A DNA stretch of 64,000 nt, taken from contig NC_009419.2 in assembly GCF_000002875.2 (NCBI RefSeq), forward strand, positions 1,591,142 to 1,655,141. The letters are read 5' to 3'. Both the position numbers and the translations under genes were made by a program. This DNA is from Leishmania infantum JPCM5 (lineage: Eukaryota > Euglenozoa > Kinetoplastea > Trypanosomatida > Trypanosomatidae). Below the pieces are notes generated by a model that searched no databases, was not told the origin of the DNA, and saw only the letters and a list, made by a program, of their open reading frames with translations. Below, piece after piece: positions 51,154 to 61,691 of the stretch (within the stretch, counting starts at the first letter, position 1; every line of letters begins with the position of its first letter).

Positions 51154-53094
51154 ATGAATCGACACAACAAGTTCTACGCTGAGGTGGCTGGCGAGTTGGA
51201 GGGGGACGACTACTACGGTGACGACGACGACTACAACTATGATGAAGAGTACGAGGAGGAGGGGGAGTACGACGAGGCAGCGTACGAGGCCACAGCGAGT
51301 GCGGCGCCGCCTGAACCGGCGCACATGTCCGAAAGCACCGCTCAGGCCACTGCGTCCGCCGCTCCGGCCGTGCGCGTTAACCCGTACACAACGATATCGC
51401 CGCAGGTGGACGATGACTACGAGCTGCTCGACATGCTGTTGCCGCAGCTGCACGCCTTGTGGAAAGCAAGTGCACCGACGATGCTGCCGCTCTCGGAGGG
51501 CGAGGCGGTCACGGCACTTCGGGCAAGCAACTACGACGTCGAGCCCGCCTTCCTGCAACTCAAAGAAAAGCGAGACGAGGAGCGCTCCAAGCGCGGCGGC
51601 GGCGTCCTGAAGGTCACCGCAGCTGCTGGACCCGCGAACCGGGCATCCACTTTTCCAGCTGTCGAGTCACCCGAACCCGGCGGCGAGGAGGCGAGCGATA
51701 ACGAGGGCAACTCTGCATCGCCGAGCGCGAGTTCTGGCCGCACCACGACCACCTTGAGGGGCTCGAAGGGCACATCGCAGCGACGCACGAAGCAGATGCT
51801 AGAGATGGAACCGGACAAGGAGAAGCCGGACTGCACGTTTGTGATTGCCGGCCACGTCGATGCCGGAAAGAGCACCACGCTGGGCCACCTCCTCCTGCTC
51901 TTGGGCCGCGTTAGCATCCAGGATGTCGAGAGAAACGAAAAAGCAGACCGCACGCACCGCAAGGACTCCTTCAAGTACGCCTGGCTGCTGGACCAGTGTG
52001 AGGAGGAGCGGCGCCGTGGCGTCACCATCGACTCCGGCTCTTTCTGCTTCGAAACGGAGCACCGTCGCGTGCACATCCTCGATGCCCCAGGGCACAAGGA
52101 CTTTGTGCTCAGCATGATCAGCAGTGCCACCCAGGCCGATGCTGCCTTGCTCGTCGTGACGGCGGCCACCTCCGAGTTCGAGACGGGGCTGCACCACGGT
52201 ACCAAGTCTCATCTTCTGGTCTTGAAAACGCTCGGCGTCGGGTCCATTGTCGTCGCCGTCAACAAGATGGACGCCGTCGCCTATTCACAGGAGCGCTACG
52301 ACTACGTGGTGCGGGAGCTGCAGCTCCTGCTCAAGCAGACCCGCATCCCGGAGGAAGCCATCATCGGCTTTTGCCCCATTAGTGGCATGGCAGGCGTCAA
52401 CATCACTCAGCGGGGCGCCAAGGAGACGCCTTGGTACCACGATCTCAGCTTGATCGAGATGATTGACAAGTGTCCGTTGGAGAGTCGCCTGCTGAACAGA
52501 CCGCTGCGCCTGAGTCTGCAAGACGTGCAGGGCACCACCCTCTACGCCAAGGTCGAGAGCGGAAGGCTCTTCACAGGGGACACGGTTCATTTCGTGCCGA
52601 GCGAGGTGCGGGTCGCTGTCAAGTCGATTCAGAAGCCCACTGTGGCTGGCCCTGTTCTCGTCGCCTTTGCTGGCGAGATGGTAGAGATCAGCACGAACTC
52701 GTCCGTGACAGGACTGTACCCGGGCTGTGTGGGCTGCGAGCCGAATTTGTTAATCCACAGTTCCACCGACTTTGAGGCGCATATCCAGACCTTTCGCACC
52801 CTCACCAAGTCCATCCTGCCAGGGGCGAGCTTCACCATCATTGTGCACGCCCTGACGGTGCGGGTGCATGTTGTCGCACTCATATCTAAGATGGACGGCA
52901 AAACAGGAAACTGGTCGAAGGGGATGGTGAAGTGTGTGCCGCCGGCCGCACAGGCGATGATGCTCTTCCGTGCTGAGTCGCCTGTCGCCCTCGAACCGGC
53001 GACGGAGTGCCGCGCGCTGGGGCGGTTTGTCCTTCAGCAGGATGGCGAAACGGTTGCTGGCGGCCTGGTCACACGCGTTGTGGACAAGCCGTGA
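51154..53094 (+). CDS. HBS1: HBS1 translational GTPase (ribosome rescue)
   Basis: EF-1alpha-type GTPase of 646 residues. Hbs1 works with Dom34/Pelota to dissociate stalled ribosomes in no-go and non-stop mRNA decay. G motifs are intact: GHVDAGKS (233-240), DAPGHKD (310-316), NKMD (370-373) and SGM (about 410-412), followed by beta-barrel domains. What separates it from EF-1alpha and eRF3 is the N-terminus: an acidic, Tyr/Asp-rich stretch (about 18-45) typical of Hbs1, then a UBA-like helical block (about 90-135) and a Ser/Thr-rich linker. The ATG at 51154 immediately precedes this conserved start. The size matches yeast and human Hbs1. Confidence 0.92.
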   Translation: MNRHNKFYAEVAGELEGDDYYGDDDDYNYDEEYEEEGEYDEAAYEATASAAPPEPAHMSESTAQATASAAPAVRVNPYTTISPQVDDDYELLDMLLPQLHALWKASAPTMLPLSEGEAVTALRASNYDVEPAFLQLKEKRDEERSKRGGGVLKVTAAAGPANRASTFPAVESPEPGGEEASDNEGNSASPSASSGRTTTTLRGSKGTSQRRTKQMLEMEPDKEKPDCTFVIAGHVDAGKSTTLGHLLLLLGRVSIQDVERNEKADRTHRKDSFKYAWLLDQCEEERRRGVTIDSGSFCFETEHRRVHILDAPGHKDFVLSMISSATQADAALLVVTAATSEFETGLHHGTKSHLLVLKTLGVGSIVVAVNKMDAVAYSQERYDYVVRELQLLLKQTRIPEEAIIGFCPISGMAGVNITQRGAKETPWYHDLSLIEMIDKCPLESRLLNRPLRLSLQDVQGTTLYAKVESGRLFTGDTVHFVPSEVRVAVKSIQKPTVAGPVLVAFAGEMVEISTNSSVTGLYPGCVGCEPNLLIHSSTDFEAHIQTFRTLTKSILPGASFTIIVHALTVRVHVVALISKMDGKTGNWSKGMVKCVPPAAQAMMLFRAESPVALEPATECRALGRFVLQQDGETVAGGLVTRVVDKP

Positions 53095-54843
53095 GACACA
53101 CACGCACACACACACACACAGCGACAGAGAAAACATAGGCGACAGCGCGAAGCGCGCGACTAGGTGCCATAACGCAGCTCCTCTTTCCTTGGCCTTGCAC
53201 TGTCTCTCCGCCCAACTTTCGCCGTCTCAGCTTGCGGCCTGGGTGCGATCTCCTTTCTTCCTCCGCGCGAGGACGCCATTGCCGTCGTTTCGTGGCGGCT
53301 TGAGTGGCGTTGTTCATTATCGTTGGCCTTCGTGTGGGCCCATGCATAATCGTTGGAGGTGTATGGCGCCAAGCCTTGCGCTTGCAGCGGACTTCATGCG
53401 CGGCTTCGTTTTCCACTGTTTCTCAGCGACTGCATGAACGTCCCCCTTCCCCTCTTACGGTTACGCGCTTGTTCGCTAGCACACAAACGGATGCCCAGAG
53501 GCGTGCGAGAAGGACGTGGAGGCGGTAAAGAGGTTGCTCTTGCGGGGAGGGGAGTTGCGAGAGGGAAAGGGATGAGCGGACACGCGCCCAGCTGCCTCCG
53601 TCTCTCTTTTGCCAGCGGCAGTGCCCCAACTCGCTTATCGAATCACACAAGCGCACGCACAAGGAAATGGAGCCTAACTGGTTGCGAAACGAAAGCAGCG
53701 GAACCGCAAAAAAAAACAAAGAAAGGGGCAAAAACCCACAACTACCGGGGCATGGGCGACTGTCTTGCTGGATTCCCTAAAATAGCGGTACTGCGCCTCA
53801 CTGGGGGGAGGGTTCGTTGTCGGCGTCGCCTTGTAGTCCCCCTCCCCCTCACACCGTCTGGCCCATCGCCCACTCTACTGAGAAGCTGACAGCGCGAGGT
53901 GGAGTCCACGTGCACACCTGGGCTGAGGTGTCTGGTTGTTTTGCGCACGCACTCCTCAGCGTTTCAAGCTGCATCCTTCCCTCTTTGTTGTCCTACCCGT
54001 TCTCCGATGCTGTCATTCTCCGTTTTGTTTCCCATGAATCTCTGCTTGGTGAATGTGATATCCGCCCTACGTACGACTCGGTGATTGCAGCATCCGTGGT
54101 TTGTGTATTCGCTTGTGTGTGCAGCGCGGAACAGGGCTGACGATTTTGTTCCTCACGAGTCCGTCGCCCTCCCTCTCCCTGTCGCGCTCTTTGTGAAATC
54201 TGAGGAGAGCGAGATCAACTCAGAGACACATCAGGCACGATCGTCTTTACACGCACGCGCACACGCACGAAGGCTGCTGTTGTGCACACTGTTGTAGTGA
54301 TTCTTGCCAACACAGAGCATATACACACGTAGACGTGCAAAAGGGGTATTAATGTAAGCAAACAAAAAGAAGTGAAGGTCAATCACACCGAGGCGTCGTT
54401 GTTTTTTCTTCGCTAGAATCTGCGCGCTTTTCCACAGTCGCGCATGATTCTGTGCACTGCCGCGAGCGCGATTCCGACCTTTCCCCTCGTTTCTTTCCGT
54501 CGATCTTCTCTTTCTCTCTTTCTCTCTTTAGTGCCCCTTTCCGCCTGGGGTGGCGCTTTTCTTCGTGCCGCTTGGCCGTCTCGCTCTCCCTGTCTCGCCA
54601 TCAGCCTTTGTCCGAGCCGTCCGCGTGTGTGGAGGCGTGCTGCAAAGAATTGATACTCCTGCCGACAGCGTATTTGCTCGGTTGGTGTTTGTTGCGGAGC
54701 TGCGGTGTGGGTTTCAGGTGCGATTTTTTCTTCATCTCTGTGTGACCCCTGCTCTTGATCCTCCTGTTATCCCTCCTCCTTTGGTCAACCCTCCCTTTCT
54801 TGCTGGCACAACGTCGTGGTTTGGTGAGCTGTTCCAGGGCTGG
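53095..54843. other. Intergenic / UTR DNA
   Basis: About 1.75 kb with no supportable gene. A CA run (near 53098-53120) directly follows the HBS1 stop. T/C-rich tracts at 54470-54540 and 54722-54805 precede the next gene. The frame of the next gene stays open back to 54550 through these tracts, but with no ATG before 54844. Confidence 0.6.
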
Positions 54844-56322
54844 ATGGGTTCGCTCGTCATGGGGCGCTGCAGGCGTGGTGTAGAGGAGACGTTCGAGTTC
54901 CGGGAGGAGTACGCCCTACTTGACGCCCCCATTGCCAATGCCGAACACATCCCTCTGCGCTTGAGCCCTCAGGAACGCAAGATACAACGCCTCATGCGGG
55001 GCGTCATTCTTGCCTCCTCCTACACCGACAAGGTCGACTCCGCATCTGCCTTGAAGCTCAAGAATCGCGAGCTGCTCATCGTGAAGGAGCTCACGAACGC
55101 ACTGACGGGACTCATCGTAGGTCTCGACATGCGCAAAGCCGCATCCTTCATGCGCGACCACGAGTTCACGCCGTACCAGCACGAGATCCGTGCTGCGATT
55201 GAGATGTGCCGGCGCTACAAGATGATGAACCCCGATCTACTACGCACCGACTACGTCAAGTTCCTTTACATGATTCAAGATGCGGTGCAGAGCGACATGG
55301 CACGCGAGGCACTCGGCTTCAATGTCGTGAAGGAGTTGGTGACGGTGGGCCGGTACTGCGAGACGCACAACATGCAGGACATCTTGCAGGACACACGGCT
55401 GCCTCACTGCATCACGCCGGTTCCCGTCATGAAGGACCGCAACATGCTGAACCGGTGCCTGCGTGGCAAGGACGTGGTTGTGGGGAAGCTCGTGAAGCAG
55501 TACGCCAGCGAGCACCGCATGCATGAGGACAATGTGGAAGTAGTGGTCCGAAGCCTCAACGATGCCAACTGCTTTTCAAATGACAATGTTGAGACATCCG
55601 AGCGACTGCTGGAATTATTGAAGCAGTACTTCACGCCGATCTCGTGTACTGAGCTGACGAGCTTGGCGATCGACGAGGGCGCCGACGGCAGCCGCCTGAC
55701 ACACAATCACAAGATGCAGTACATCTTTGTTCTGCAGAGTCTCTCGCTGTGGAAGAACATGTGCCGAAAGATGTACTTGCTGTGGTCTCTCGCCGAGGAG
55801 GATATGCTGAATCCGAACGAGAAGTACGAGCTGCGCATGACGGGGCAGGGGCTGCAGCGGGTGCAAAAGGCGCCACAGCTTTTCAAGGCGATTCAGCAGG
55901 TGCTGCAGGAGACGAAGGAGGAGCTGGGTGAGTGGGTCGGGTCGGAGCGGATTCACCTCGGTGACGATCAGGTGCCAAACGCGTTCCACTTCATCGACAA
56001 GTATGGCCAAGTGTCCCGCATCATAATCCCAATTCTCCGCACCTTAGGCCATATCGACCACCTGGAGCGACACGCCGAACACGCGGCCTACCTGCGCGAG
56101 GTCTGGGGTGGTGGTGAGCAGGCCAAGCGTGCCATTTTGCGCGACTTCTTCCGGCACGGCTTCGACGGCAGCGGCGGGGACAACATGGACGACGCGGGCA
56201 GCTGCATTGATGGCCGGCTCACCAGTGCGTGGAACTGGTGCAACAACATCCGCTTCAAGGAGTTTTACCCACTCTTCCTCTTCTCCGGCTTTAGCTCCTT
56301 TGACGGGGATATGAGCTTGTAG
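54844..56322 (+). CDS. UPF0652/DUF2009 family protein
   Basis: A 492-residue protein of the eukaryotic DUF2009 (UPF0652) family, function unknown. The conserved C-terminal signature is clear: a CIDGRLTSAWNWC motif (about 454-466) followed by FYPLFLFSGFSSFDG at the very end, preceded by HGFDGSGGDNMDD. The middle includes NAFHFIDKYGQVSRI and helical blocks, also typical. The long open frame upstream starts at a non-ATG codon and runs through a pyrimidine tract, so the ATG at 54844 is chosen; an ATG five codons later (54859) is an alternative. Eukaryotic members occur from fungi and plants to protists. Nothing in the sequence shows a catalytic site I can name. Confidence 0.88.
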   Translation: MGSLVMGRCRRGVEETFEFREEYALLDAPIANAEHIPLRLSPQERKIQRLMRGVILASSYTDKVDSASALKLKNRELLIVKELTNALTGLIVGLDMRKAASFMRDHEFTPYQHEIRAAIEMCRRYKMMNPDLLRTDYVKFLYMIQDAVQSDMAREALGFNVVKELVTVGRYCETHNMQDILQDTRLPHCITPVPVMKDRNMLNRCLRGKDVVVGKLVKQYASEHRMHEDNVEVVVRSLNDANCFSNDNVETSERLLELLKQYFTPISCTELTSLAIDEGADGSRLTHNHKMQYIFVLQSLSLWKNMCRKMYLLWSLAEEDMLNPNEKYELRMTGQGLQRVQKAPQLFKAIQQVLQETKEELGEWVGSERIHLGDDQVPNAFHFIDKYGQVSRIIIPILRTLGHIDHLERHAEHAAYLREVWGGGEQAKRAILRDFFRHGFDGSGGDNMDDAGSCIDGRLTSAWNWCNNIRFKEFYPLFLFSGFSSFDGDMSL

Positions 56323-57148
56323 TGTGCGGCGGGGCTCATTAGTGGTGCTAACGGTGTATTCAGATGCAGGTGCTGGGCTTGTCTCGAGTTCGTCAAATGC
56401 CGCACCAAAGGTTCGGCACGCCGCCGAGGAGCCGCTAACTTTGCGCTCCGTCTGTCTCTCCAGTGGTGCTGCGTTTCGTACTCTGTACGTGACTCCTTCT
56501 GTTCCTTGTTTTGCTTTTTTTTTGCTTACAGACTCCAGGCTACCGCATGCCCTTCTCGACTTGGAGTGAAGTGTACCAGCGAAAAGAAAAAGAGCAATGG
56601 CAGCGTGTGGTCGCGGCACACGCACGCATGTCCAGACACGCGCGCTTGGCGACATCGCCAATTCCATGACGCGGTGAGAGAGAGGACGCGGCGTGAGAAA
56701 GCACGAGTGATCCGATGACCTTTTCATGTTCGTCGTTGCACGCGTACAGGTGCCGTAAAAGTGCGTACGCGCCCTCGTGAGAAAGGCGTTTTGCATCTCG
56801 CTCATAGCATCGCGGTTGATCACCCTCTAGCGTGTCGCTCTGCTTGACTTTCATCCTTTCTGTGATTCTGTGTTTTTTTTTCTCCTCTTCTCCCTCTCCG
56901 TGCTGTGGTGCTTGGCGCTTTCGATAATGTGCGCCCATGGATTACCCTCGCAGTCGCCTCTCGGTGCACCGCTGCCACCGCACCCCATCCACACCGACGT
57001 CCCCAAACACGCGCACGCTGTGGAGAGTTGCCGGCTGCCGTCGGCACACCAGTGCGCCCGCTAAAGAGAACAGGCGCGAGCTGCAGCCTAGCTGAAGCTG
57101 ACTTTTTTCTTTTATGGCACGTGTGGGCCCGTTCGCGGACACTCGCAC
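56323..57148. other. Intergenic / UTR DNA
   Basis: About 0.8 kb with no supportable gene. T-rich tracts at 56510-56525 and 56868-56905, and at 57100-57112 directly before the next start, are candidate splice-acceptor tracts. Confidence 0.6.
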
Positions 57149-58243
57149 ATGCCGCCCAAAGCACCCAACCTCAAGTTTAAGCCGAAGCTTGTGCTTCGTG
57201 AGGATGACACGGCCGCGCGTCCTCCTGCTACACAGGCCACCGGAGATCTAAGCCTCTTGCAGCTGGCTCGCCTGCAAGGTCTCTACATCGAGGAGCAGGC
57301 GCCATCCTCGTCGGAAGCCGTCGCCGGCCTAGGAGACCGACTGGCGCCGGCCTCGTCTTCCCCTGCGCACGGTGGGGGTGATGGCGAGGGACGTGGCCCC
57401 GCTGAATCGTCATCCGACCCACGCGGGGGACATCCACAGCAACGCTGCGCAAATCTGTCGAGCAACGGGGATGGTGCGCGGGGAATCGCAGCGTCCTCAC
57501 TCTTGCGCCCCAGGGGCCGCAGCCACAATCTGAGTGCCCACGCTGCCCTCGAGGAGGCTTCACGCAGACACGTCGACATCTCCCAATACCCTGAGGTGGC
57601 GCCGCCGCTTCCACACAACTCGATGAACACGATCGTAGCGCCGAGCGCATTACGCAACGATGACCCCATGCACTCAGGGCTGTACGCCCCACTTCCGCTC
57701 GACGCTTCTTTGCCGTCGCGACTCGCAGCAGAAGAATGCTTTGCTTTCTCTGCGGCTCAAGGCGTGGTAAGCGGCACGCCGCAGTCGTCGGCTGCGACAC
57801 CGATGGATGTTGACGGCACTGCCTTCTTGCGCGAGGCGGAGTTGGAGCAGCAGCGCGCCTACGCAGCGAACATGCGCTTTTACGAGGACAGCCTGCGCCC
57901 CATGCAAGCCAGTGTGCCGTCTGCAACTGCAGCACCTGGGGGGCTGGTGTGGATGCAGCTTCCCCGCTTTCACGAAAATGCGCCCTTCTCATTCTTCGAT
58001 CTTCCACCTGGCAAGGTAGGTGTGCTGAAGGTGCTGCGTAGCGGCCGTATGGTGCTGGAGGTTGCGGGCGTGCACTACGACGTCGCGGTGGAGGGGTACG
58101 AGGACGCCGGCAACGACGGCGCCTGTGCGATGGCGGTGGCGACCCAGCCGAGCGCGTACCCGTCCAATCCGTCCTCGAAGGCCAGCTGCTACGAGCTCGG
58201 CCTGCTGCAGAGGAAGCTGATCTGCACCCCCACTCTTCCGTGA
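57149..58243 (+). CDS. RNA polymerase III subunit RPC4-like (C53)
   Basis: A 364-residue protein whose C-terminal 100 residues fit the RPC4/Rpc53 signature: a short Leu-Pro strand (LVWMQLPRF, about 266-274) leading to FSFFDLPPGKVGVL (280-293), then the strand pair LRSGRMVLEVAG (296-307) and HYDVAV, and a last block CYELGLLQRKLICTP (347-361). In yeast this region pairs with Rpc37 and helps terminate and reinitiate transcription of tRNA, 5S and similar genes. The N-terminus starts with Lys/Pro-rich KFKPK (9-13), also common in RPC4. Between them lies a Gly/Ser/Pro-rich disordered region (about 60-270). The N-terminal 260 residues are poorly conserved in this family in general, so the assignment rests on the C-terminus. 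Confidence 0.72.
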   Translation: MPPKAPNLKFKPKLVLREDDTAARPPATQATGDLSLLQLARLQGLYIEEQAPSSSEAVAGLGDRLAPASSSPAHGGGDGEGRGPAESSSDPRGGHPQQRCANLSSNGDGARGIAASSLLRPRGRSHNLSAHAALEEASRRHVDISQYPEVAPPLPHNSMNTIVAPSALRNDDPMHSGLYAPLPLDASLPSRLAAEECFAFSAAQGVVSGTPQSSAATPMDVDGTAFLREAELEQQRAYAANMRFYEDSLRPMQASVPSATAAPGGLVWMQLPRFHENAPFSFFDLPPGKVGVLKVLRSGRMVLEVAGVHYDVAVEGYEDAGNDGACAMAVATQPSAYPSNPSSKASCYELGLLQRKLICTPTLP

Positions 58244-59095
58244 GCGAGGCTTACGGCGCTCCTGCCACACGAGAGCGAAGTCAGAGCCAGAAGAAACGCG
58301 GGAATACTGCGGTTCCACCGCGAAGATAGGCCCTCGCGCTGCTGCTGGCCTGCGTGGCATCACAGCTGTGTATGAGGGTCCCTGAGTGCTCAGTTTCCGT
58401 AAAGCTCGTTTAAGACATCACGTTTGCGCAGCCATTTTTACAAGCATCCATACTATGCCGCAGGGGCAGAAGACAGCATGATGCGTGGGGCCGCTGCTTG
58501 CGGCTTTCTTCTGACGATACCAGACTACACGACGCCTGTCCACGGAAGAGAGACAAGCACATGCATGCGCACATGCAGATGGCAACGTCACTCACCCTTC
58601 TTTTTTTTTTTCACGTGCTCCCTTCGCAGCTCGATCTTTGCCCTGACGGCTTGTGTGCGCACTGTAGGGCGCAGGTGATGACCCCTTCCGTCGTGGAGCG
58701 GTAACCTTGCTCGCCTCCCTTCACCTCTCTTGGCCTCCTCGTCTCGCTTGCTTCCTCACCTGGCCGTGTTTGCTCATGTCGGTGCGCTGGCGTGCCAATC
58801 ACTGTCCTGCTCACTATCGTCACAGTGCCCCCCCCCACCCAGCGCCGCGTTCCCTTTTCGCGTTTTCTCAGCGGCGCCTCGGTAGAGGAAAGAGTCCGTT
58901 GCCCTTCACTCGCCTCCTATCTTTGCTCGCCTCCTGGTCAGGACGAAGCCGCGAGAACCCACGCATCCGGCGGTGTCTCTGCCCACCTGCCGTGGTGGGC
59001 GAGTTGCTTCCTGTCCCGCCTCCCTATCCTTCTCCCTCTCCCTGCTCTGCAACACGAAATCGCACGGGAGGCGGTTGATCAGCTGAGCTGCCAGC
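58244..59095. other. Intergenic / UTR DNA
   Basis: About 0.85 kb with no supportable gene. A T run at 58600-58611 and C/T-rich sequence at 58700-58770 and 59010-59050 are present; the first AG after the last tract is at 59069-59070, a plausible BBS1 splice acceptor 26 bases before the ATG. Confidence 0.6.
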
Positions 59096-60877
59096 ATGTC
59101 CGCACCCAAGGAGGGAAATCGCGGGGAATCAAAGGAGAAATTCTGGCTCTACGCCTTTCGCGATCACTTGGCAAACCTGCGGGCCTTTTCGAACTGCATC
59201 GAAACCGCCGATGTGAACGGGGTCGGGGACTACCAGCTTCTCGTGGCTGATGGCAGCAAGCGCATCAAGGTGTACGCCGGCACATCTCTCCAGCGTGAGC
59301 TGCCGCTCTTCGGGGTGCCGTCCGCGATCACGTCTTTTTTCATGGATGACGGCGACGCCTTTAGCAAGCCGGTCGTCGCGGTCGCCACGGGGCCATACAT
59401 TTTCATGTACCGCAGCAACAAGCCGCTCTACCGCTTCATGGTGCCACCGGTTCCTCTCGACCCAAAGGAGTCGGTGATCTGGCAGGACCTTGCCACTGAG
59501 GTACTCACCGTTGAGGAGGCAGTGAAGCAGCTAGAGAGCCTGCTAGACTCCGGCGTGCAGACCTCCTCGCGCACGCTGGAATTGCTGCTCAAGGAGACGC
59601 CGGAGGAGCGCGGTGAGTTTGTCTCCCGCCTGCGCTCAGTTCCGCTCATCCAAATGGACGTTGTCTGCTGCTTGGCATCCATCCCGCTAAACTCGCTGGA
59701 CGAGGGAGGAAGGAGCGTGCTGGTGATTGGCACCGAGGCGGGTTTCCTCTACGTCCTCAAGCACAACGCGGCCGAGGTGGCGGTGAAAGTGGTGCTGCCT
59801 AGCACGCCTGTGTTTCTCATTGCGGCCGGGTGCTTTGAGGTGAACTATCGAATGGTCGTCGCGTGCCGCGACGGCCGCGTGTACTCGATCAAGCAAGGTA
59901 GCCTGCACAACGCTGTGATTCAGCCGGACGCGCAGCCGTGCGCCATTGCGCGGTACAACAACCTCATCGCTGTGGCCACAACGGCGAACACGCTCTCCTA
60001 CTACAACCTCAAAGGCAAGAAACAGCAGAGCGTCTTCTTGCCGTGCTCAATCAGTGGCCTCTCCACCATCAACGACGCCGTCACTGGCGAGGCACACGGG
60101 CTTGTCGTGGCACTCAGCAACGGTGAGATTCGCGTTTACGTCGGCACTCAGCTGCACCACGTCAGCTTGGCTTACGGCACCGTGACGGCGATGAAGTTTG
60201 GTCGCTACGGCCGCTCAGACGGCGCGCTTGTGCTCGTGCTGCAGAACGGCTCTCTCGTGGTTGAGCTGCTTCACCGCGGTGTGAACTTGTCTTCTAGCAA
60301 AAAGGTAGAAACTGGTCCACCACCGCAGCAGGACGTCCCCATCCCCATCCCGCACCTCAGCTCCGTATTCGCGACGCAGTCATCGCGCGAGCGCAAGCAC
60401 GGGGCGGAGATGTACCAGCTCTTCCAGTACGACCTGTCGCAGCTGCGGCTCACGACGGCGAAGGCGTACCTCGAAATGATCGCCAACGGCTCTGTCCCCT
60501 CCGAGTTGGGCAACGTGATCCAAGAGAATGAAGGGGTGGCGGAGTCGTCGCTGCGGCTGAACGCCGTCGTTCAGGGACTTGGGCCGGTGTTCAAGGTGAA
60601 GGTGCAGCTGCAGAACGTCGGAGACGCGCCACTGCACGCCGTGGGCGTCGTGTTCTGTCTCTCTGAAGACGACGTCTATCGTATGCCGCAGCAGATCTTT
60701 TCGATTCCTACGTTGCTACCCTCTGTGCCGCTCTCCTGCGCTGCATTTGTGACAACTTCGGAAGGGGAGGCCAAGGGCAACGCCATTCTGGTCGTTGCAA
60801 CCGGTCCAAAGAGCCGTACACCGTTGGCACGCACACTCGTTGATCTGCCGGAGGTGGACGCAATGGCAGAAATGTAG
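59096..60877 (+). CDS. BBS1: Bardet-Biedl syndrome 1 protein (BBSome subunit)
   Basis: A 593-residue protein, the same length as human BBS1. BBS1 is a subunit of the BBSome, the coat that moves membrane proteins in and out of the flagellum and binds ARL6/BBS3. The N-terminal beta-propeller is clear: conserved segments around LLVADGSKRIKVY (48-60), FMYRSNKPLYRF (103-114), VLVIGTEAGFLYVL (208-221), VACRDGRVYSI (255-265) and NGEIRVY (343-349). A helical insert around residues 127-195 interrupts the propeller as in other BBS1 proteins. GPPP (about 404-407) and the following Arg-rich region lead to a C-terminal gamma-adaptin-ear-like domain around AVVQGLGPVFKVKVQLQN (about 501-518). The ATG at 59096 gives a compact N-terminus. 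Confidence 0.95.
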   Translation: MSAPKEGNRGESKEKFWLYAFRDHLANLRAFSNCIETADVNGVGDYQLLVADGSKRIKVYAGTSLQRELPLFGVPSAITSFFMDDGDAFSKPVVAVATGPYIFMYRSNKPLYRFMVPPVPLDPKESVIWQDLATEVLTVEEAVKQLESLLDSGVQTSSRTLELLLKETPEERGEFVSRLRSVPLIQMDVVCCLASIPLNSLDEGGRSVLVIGTEAGFLYVLKHNAAEVAVKVVLPSTPVFLIAAGCFEVNYRMVVACRDGRVYSIKQGSLHNAVIQPDAQPCAIARYNNLIAVATTANTLSYYNLKGKKQQSVFLPCSISGLSTINDAVTGEAHGLVVALSNGEIRVYVGTQLHHVSLAYGTVTAMKFGRYGRSDGALVLVLQNGSLVVELLHRGVNLSSSKKVETGPPPQQDVPIPIPHLSSVFATQSSRERKHGAEMYQLFQYDLSQLRLTTAKAYLEMIANGSVPSELGNVIQENEGVAESSLRLNAVVQGLGPVFKVKVQLQNVGDAPLHAVGVVFCLSEDDVYRMPQQIFSIPTLLPSVPLSCAAFVTTSEGEAKGNAILVVATGPKSRTPLARTLVDLPEVDAMAEM

Positions 60878-61691
60878 CTCTATCAGGAGGCGGTTAGAGA
60901 CCATTCATTCGTCTTGTCGAGACCGATTGAGGCTGTCTGTCGGCTATTTCGCCCCTCCCGCCGTCGGTGTCGTCCCCCCCTCCCCGTATTTGAAAAAGAA
61001 CAGATACGCTCGCCCTGAGCCCCTTTCGCTGTTTGCTGCAAGGGATAGGATGGGAAGTGGATCGCTGCGTGCGTTTATGTGTGTGTATGGGGGGGGGCTG
61101 GTGGTGATGAGGGATCTATTATTTGTTTCTCGTGAACTCTGCTGCAGGTGGCGTGCGTCTGCACGCGCATCCTGCCTCTACTTGCACTGAGGATCTGCAG
61201 GCTGCACAGCTCGGATGACGGAGGAGGCGGGAGTAAGATGCAGTGAAAGGGAGGGGGCTCCATCTCTTTCTTTTGTTCTGACGCGGCTGCTTTTTCAGCC
61301 TCATGTTCTGTGTGCACTGACCAATGCTGGCTGCAAGTCTCAAAAGAAAACTGGCGAACCTCGTAGAAAAGCGAGATTATGTGCAAGTATTCTGAACCCC
61401 ACGTCGTGCGTTCCGTGGTGCAGCGCCGCGCAGACGCCGAGGTCTCGCTGATATAGAATGGGAAAGGCGCAACAGCTTCCCGTGTTCCCGTATCTGGTGT
61501 TCGATGCGCTTTCGGCTGCGATGCTGCGTTTGCGTTGTCGGGTTACGCAGCACCTGCGCGATAACTCTTCCTTCCTTTCCCTTTGCCTCCCCCCGACAAT
61601 CGCACCGCCCCCCCCCCCCCCACAAACGCGCCTCTATTGTCACGGCACACAGCAGGCCTTCACCGTGCAGCAAGGCCAAAAAGTGGACGAC
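60878..61691. other. Intergenic / UTR DNA
   Basis: About 0.8 kb. A G-rich zone at about 61080-61110 and a balanced stretch around 61195-61260 carry no clear gene. The frame of the next gene remains open through 61458-61691 from an in-frame ATG, but that part crosses a pyrimidine tract and a C run and is treated as leader. Confidence 0.6.
61564..61652 (+). promoter_or_regulatory. Predicted spliced-leader acceptor of VMA21-like gene
   Basis: A C/T tract (61566-61600) and a 14-base C run (61608-61621) are followed by the first AG at 61651-61652, 40 bases before the ATG at 61692. The acceptor falls inside the longer open frame, so the spliced mRNA would begin after the upstream ATG at 61458. This decides the start codon. 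The site is predicted only. Confidence 0.5.

Noticed and set aside
54550..54843. Upstream extension of the DUF2009 frame
   Set aside because: It begins at a non-ATG codon and runs through the polypyrimidine tract; there is no in-frame ATG before 54844.
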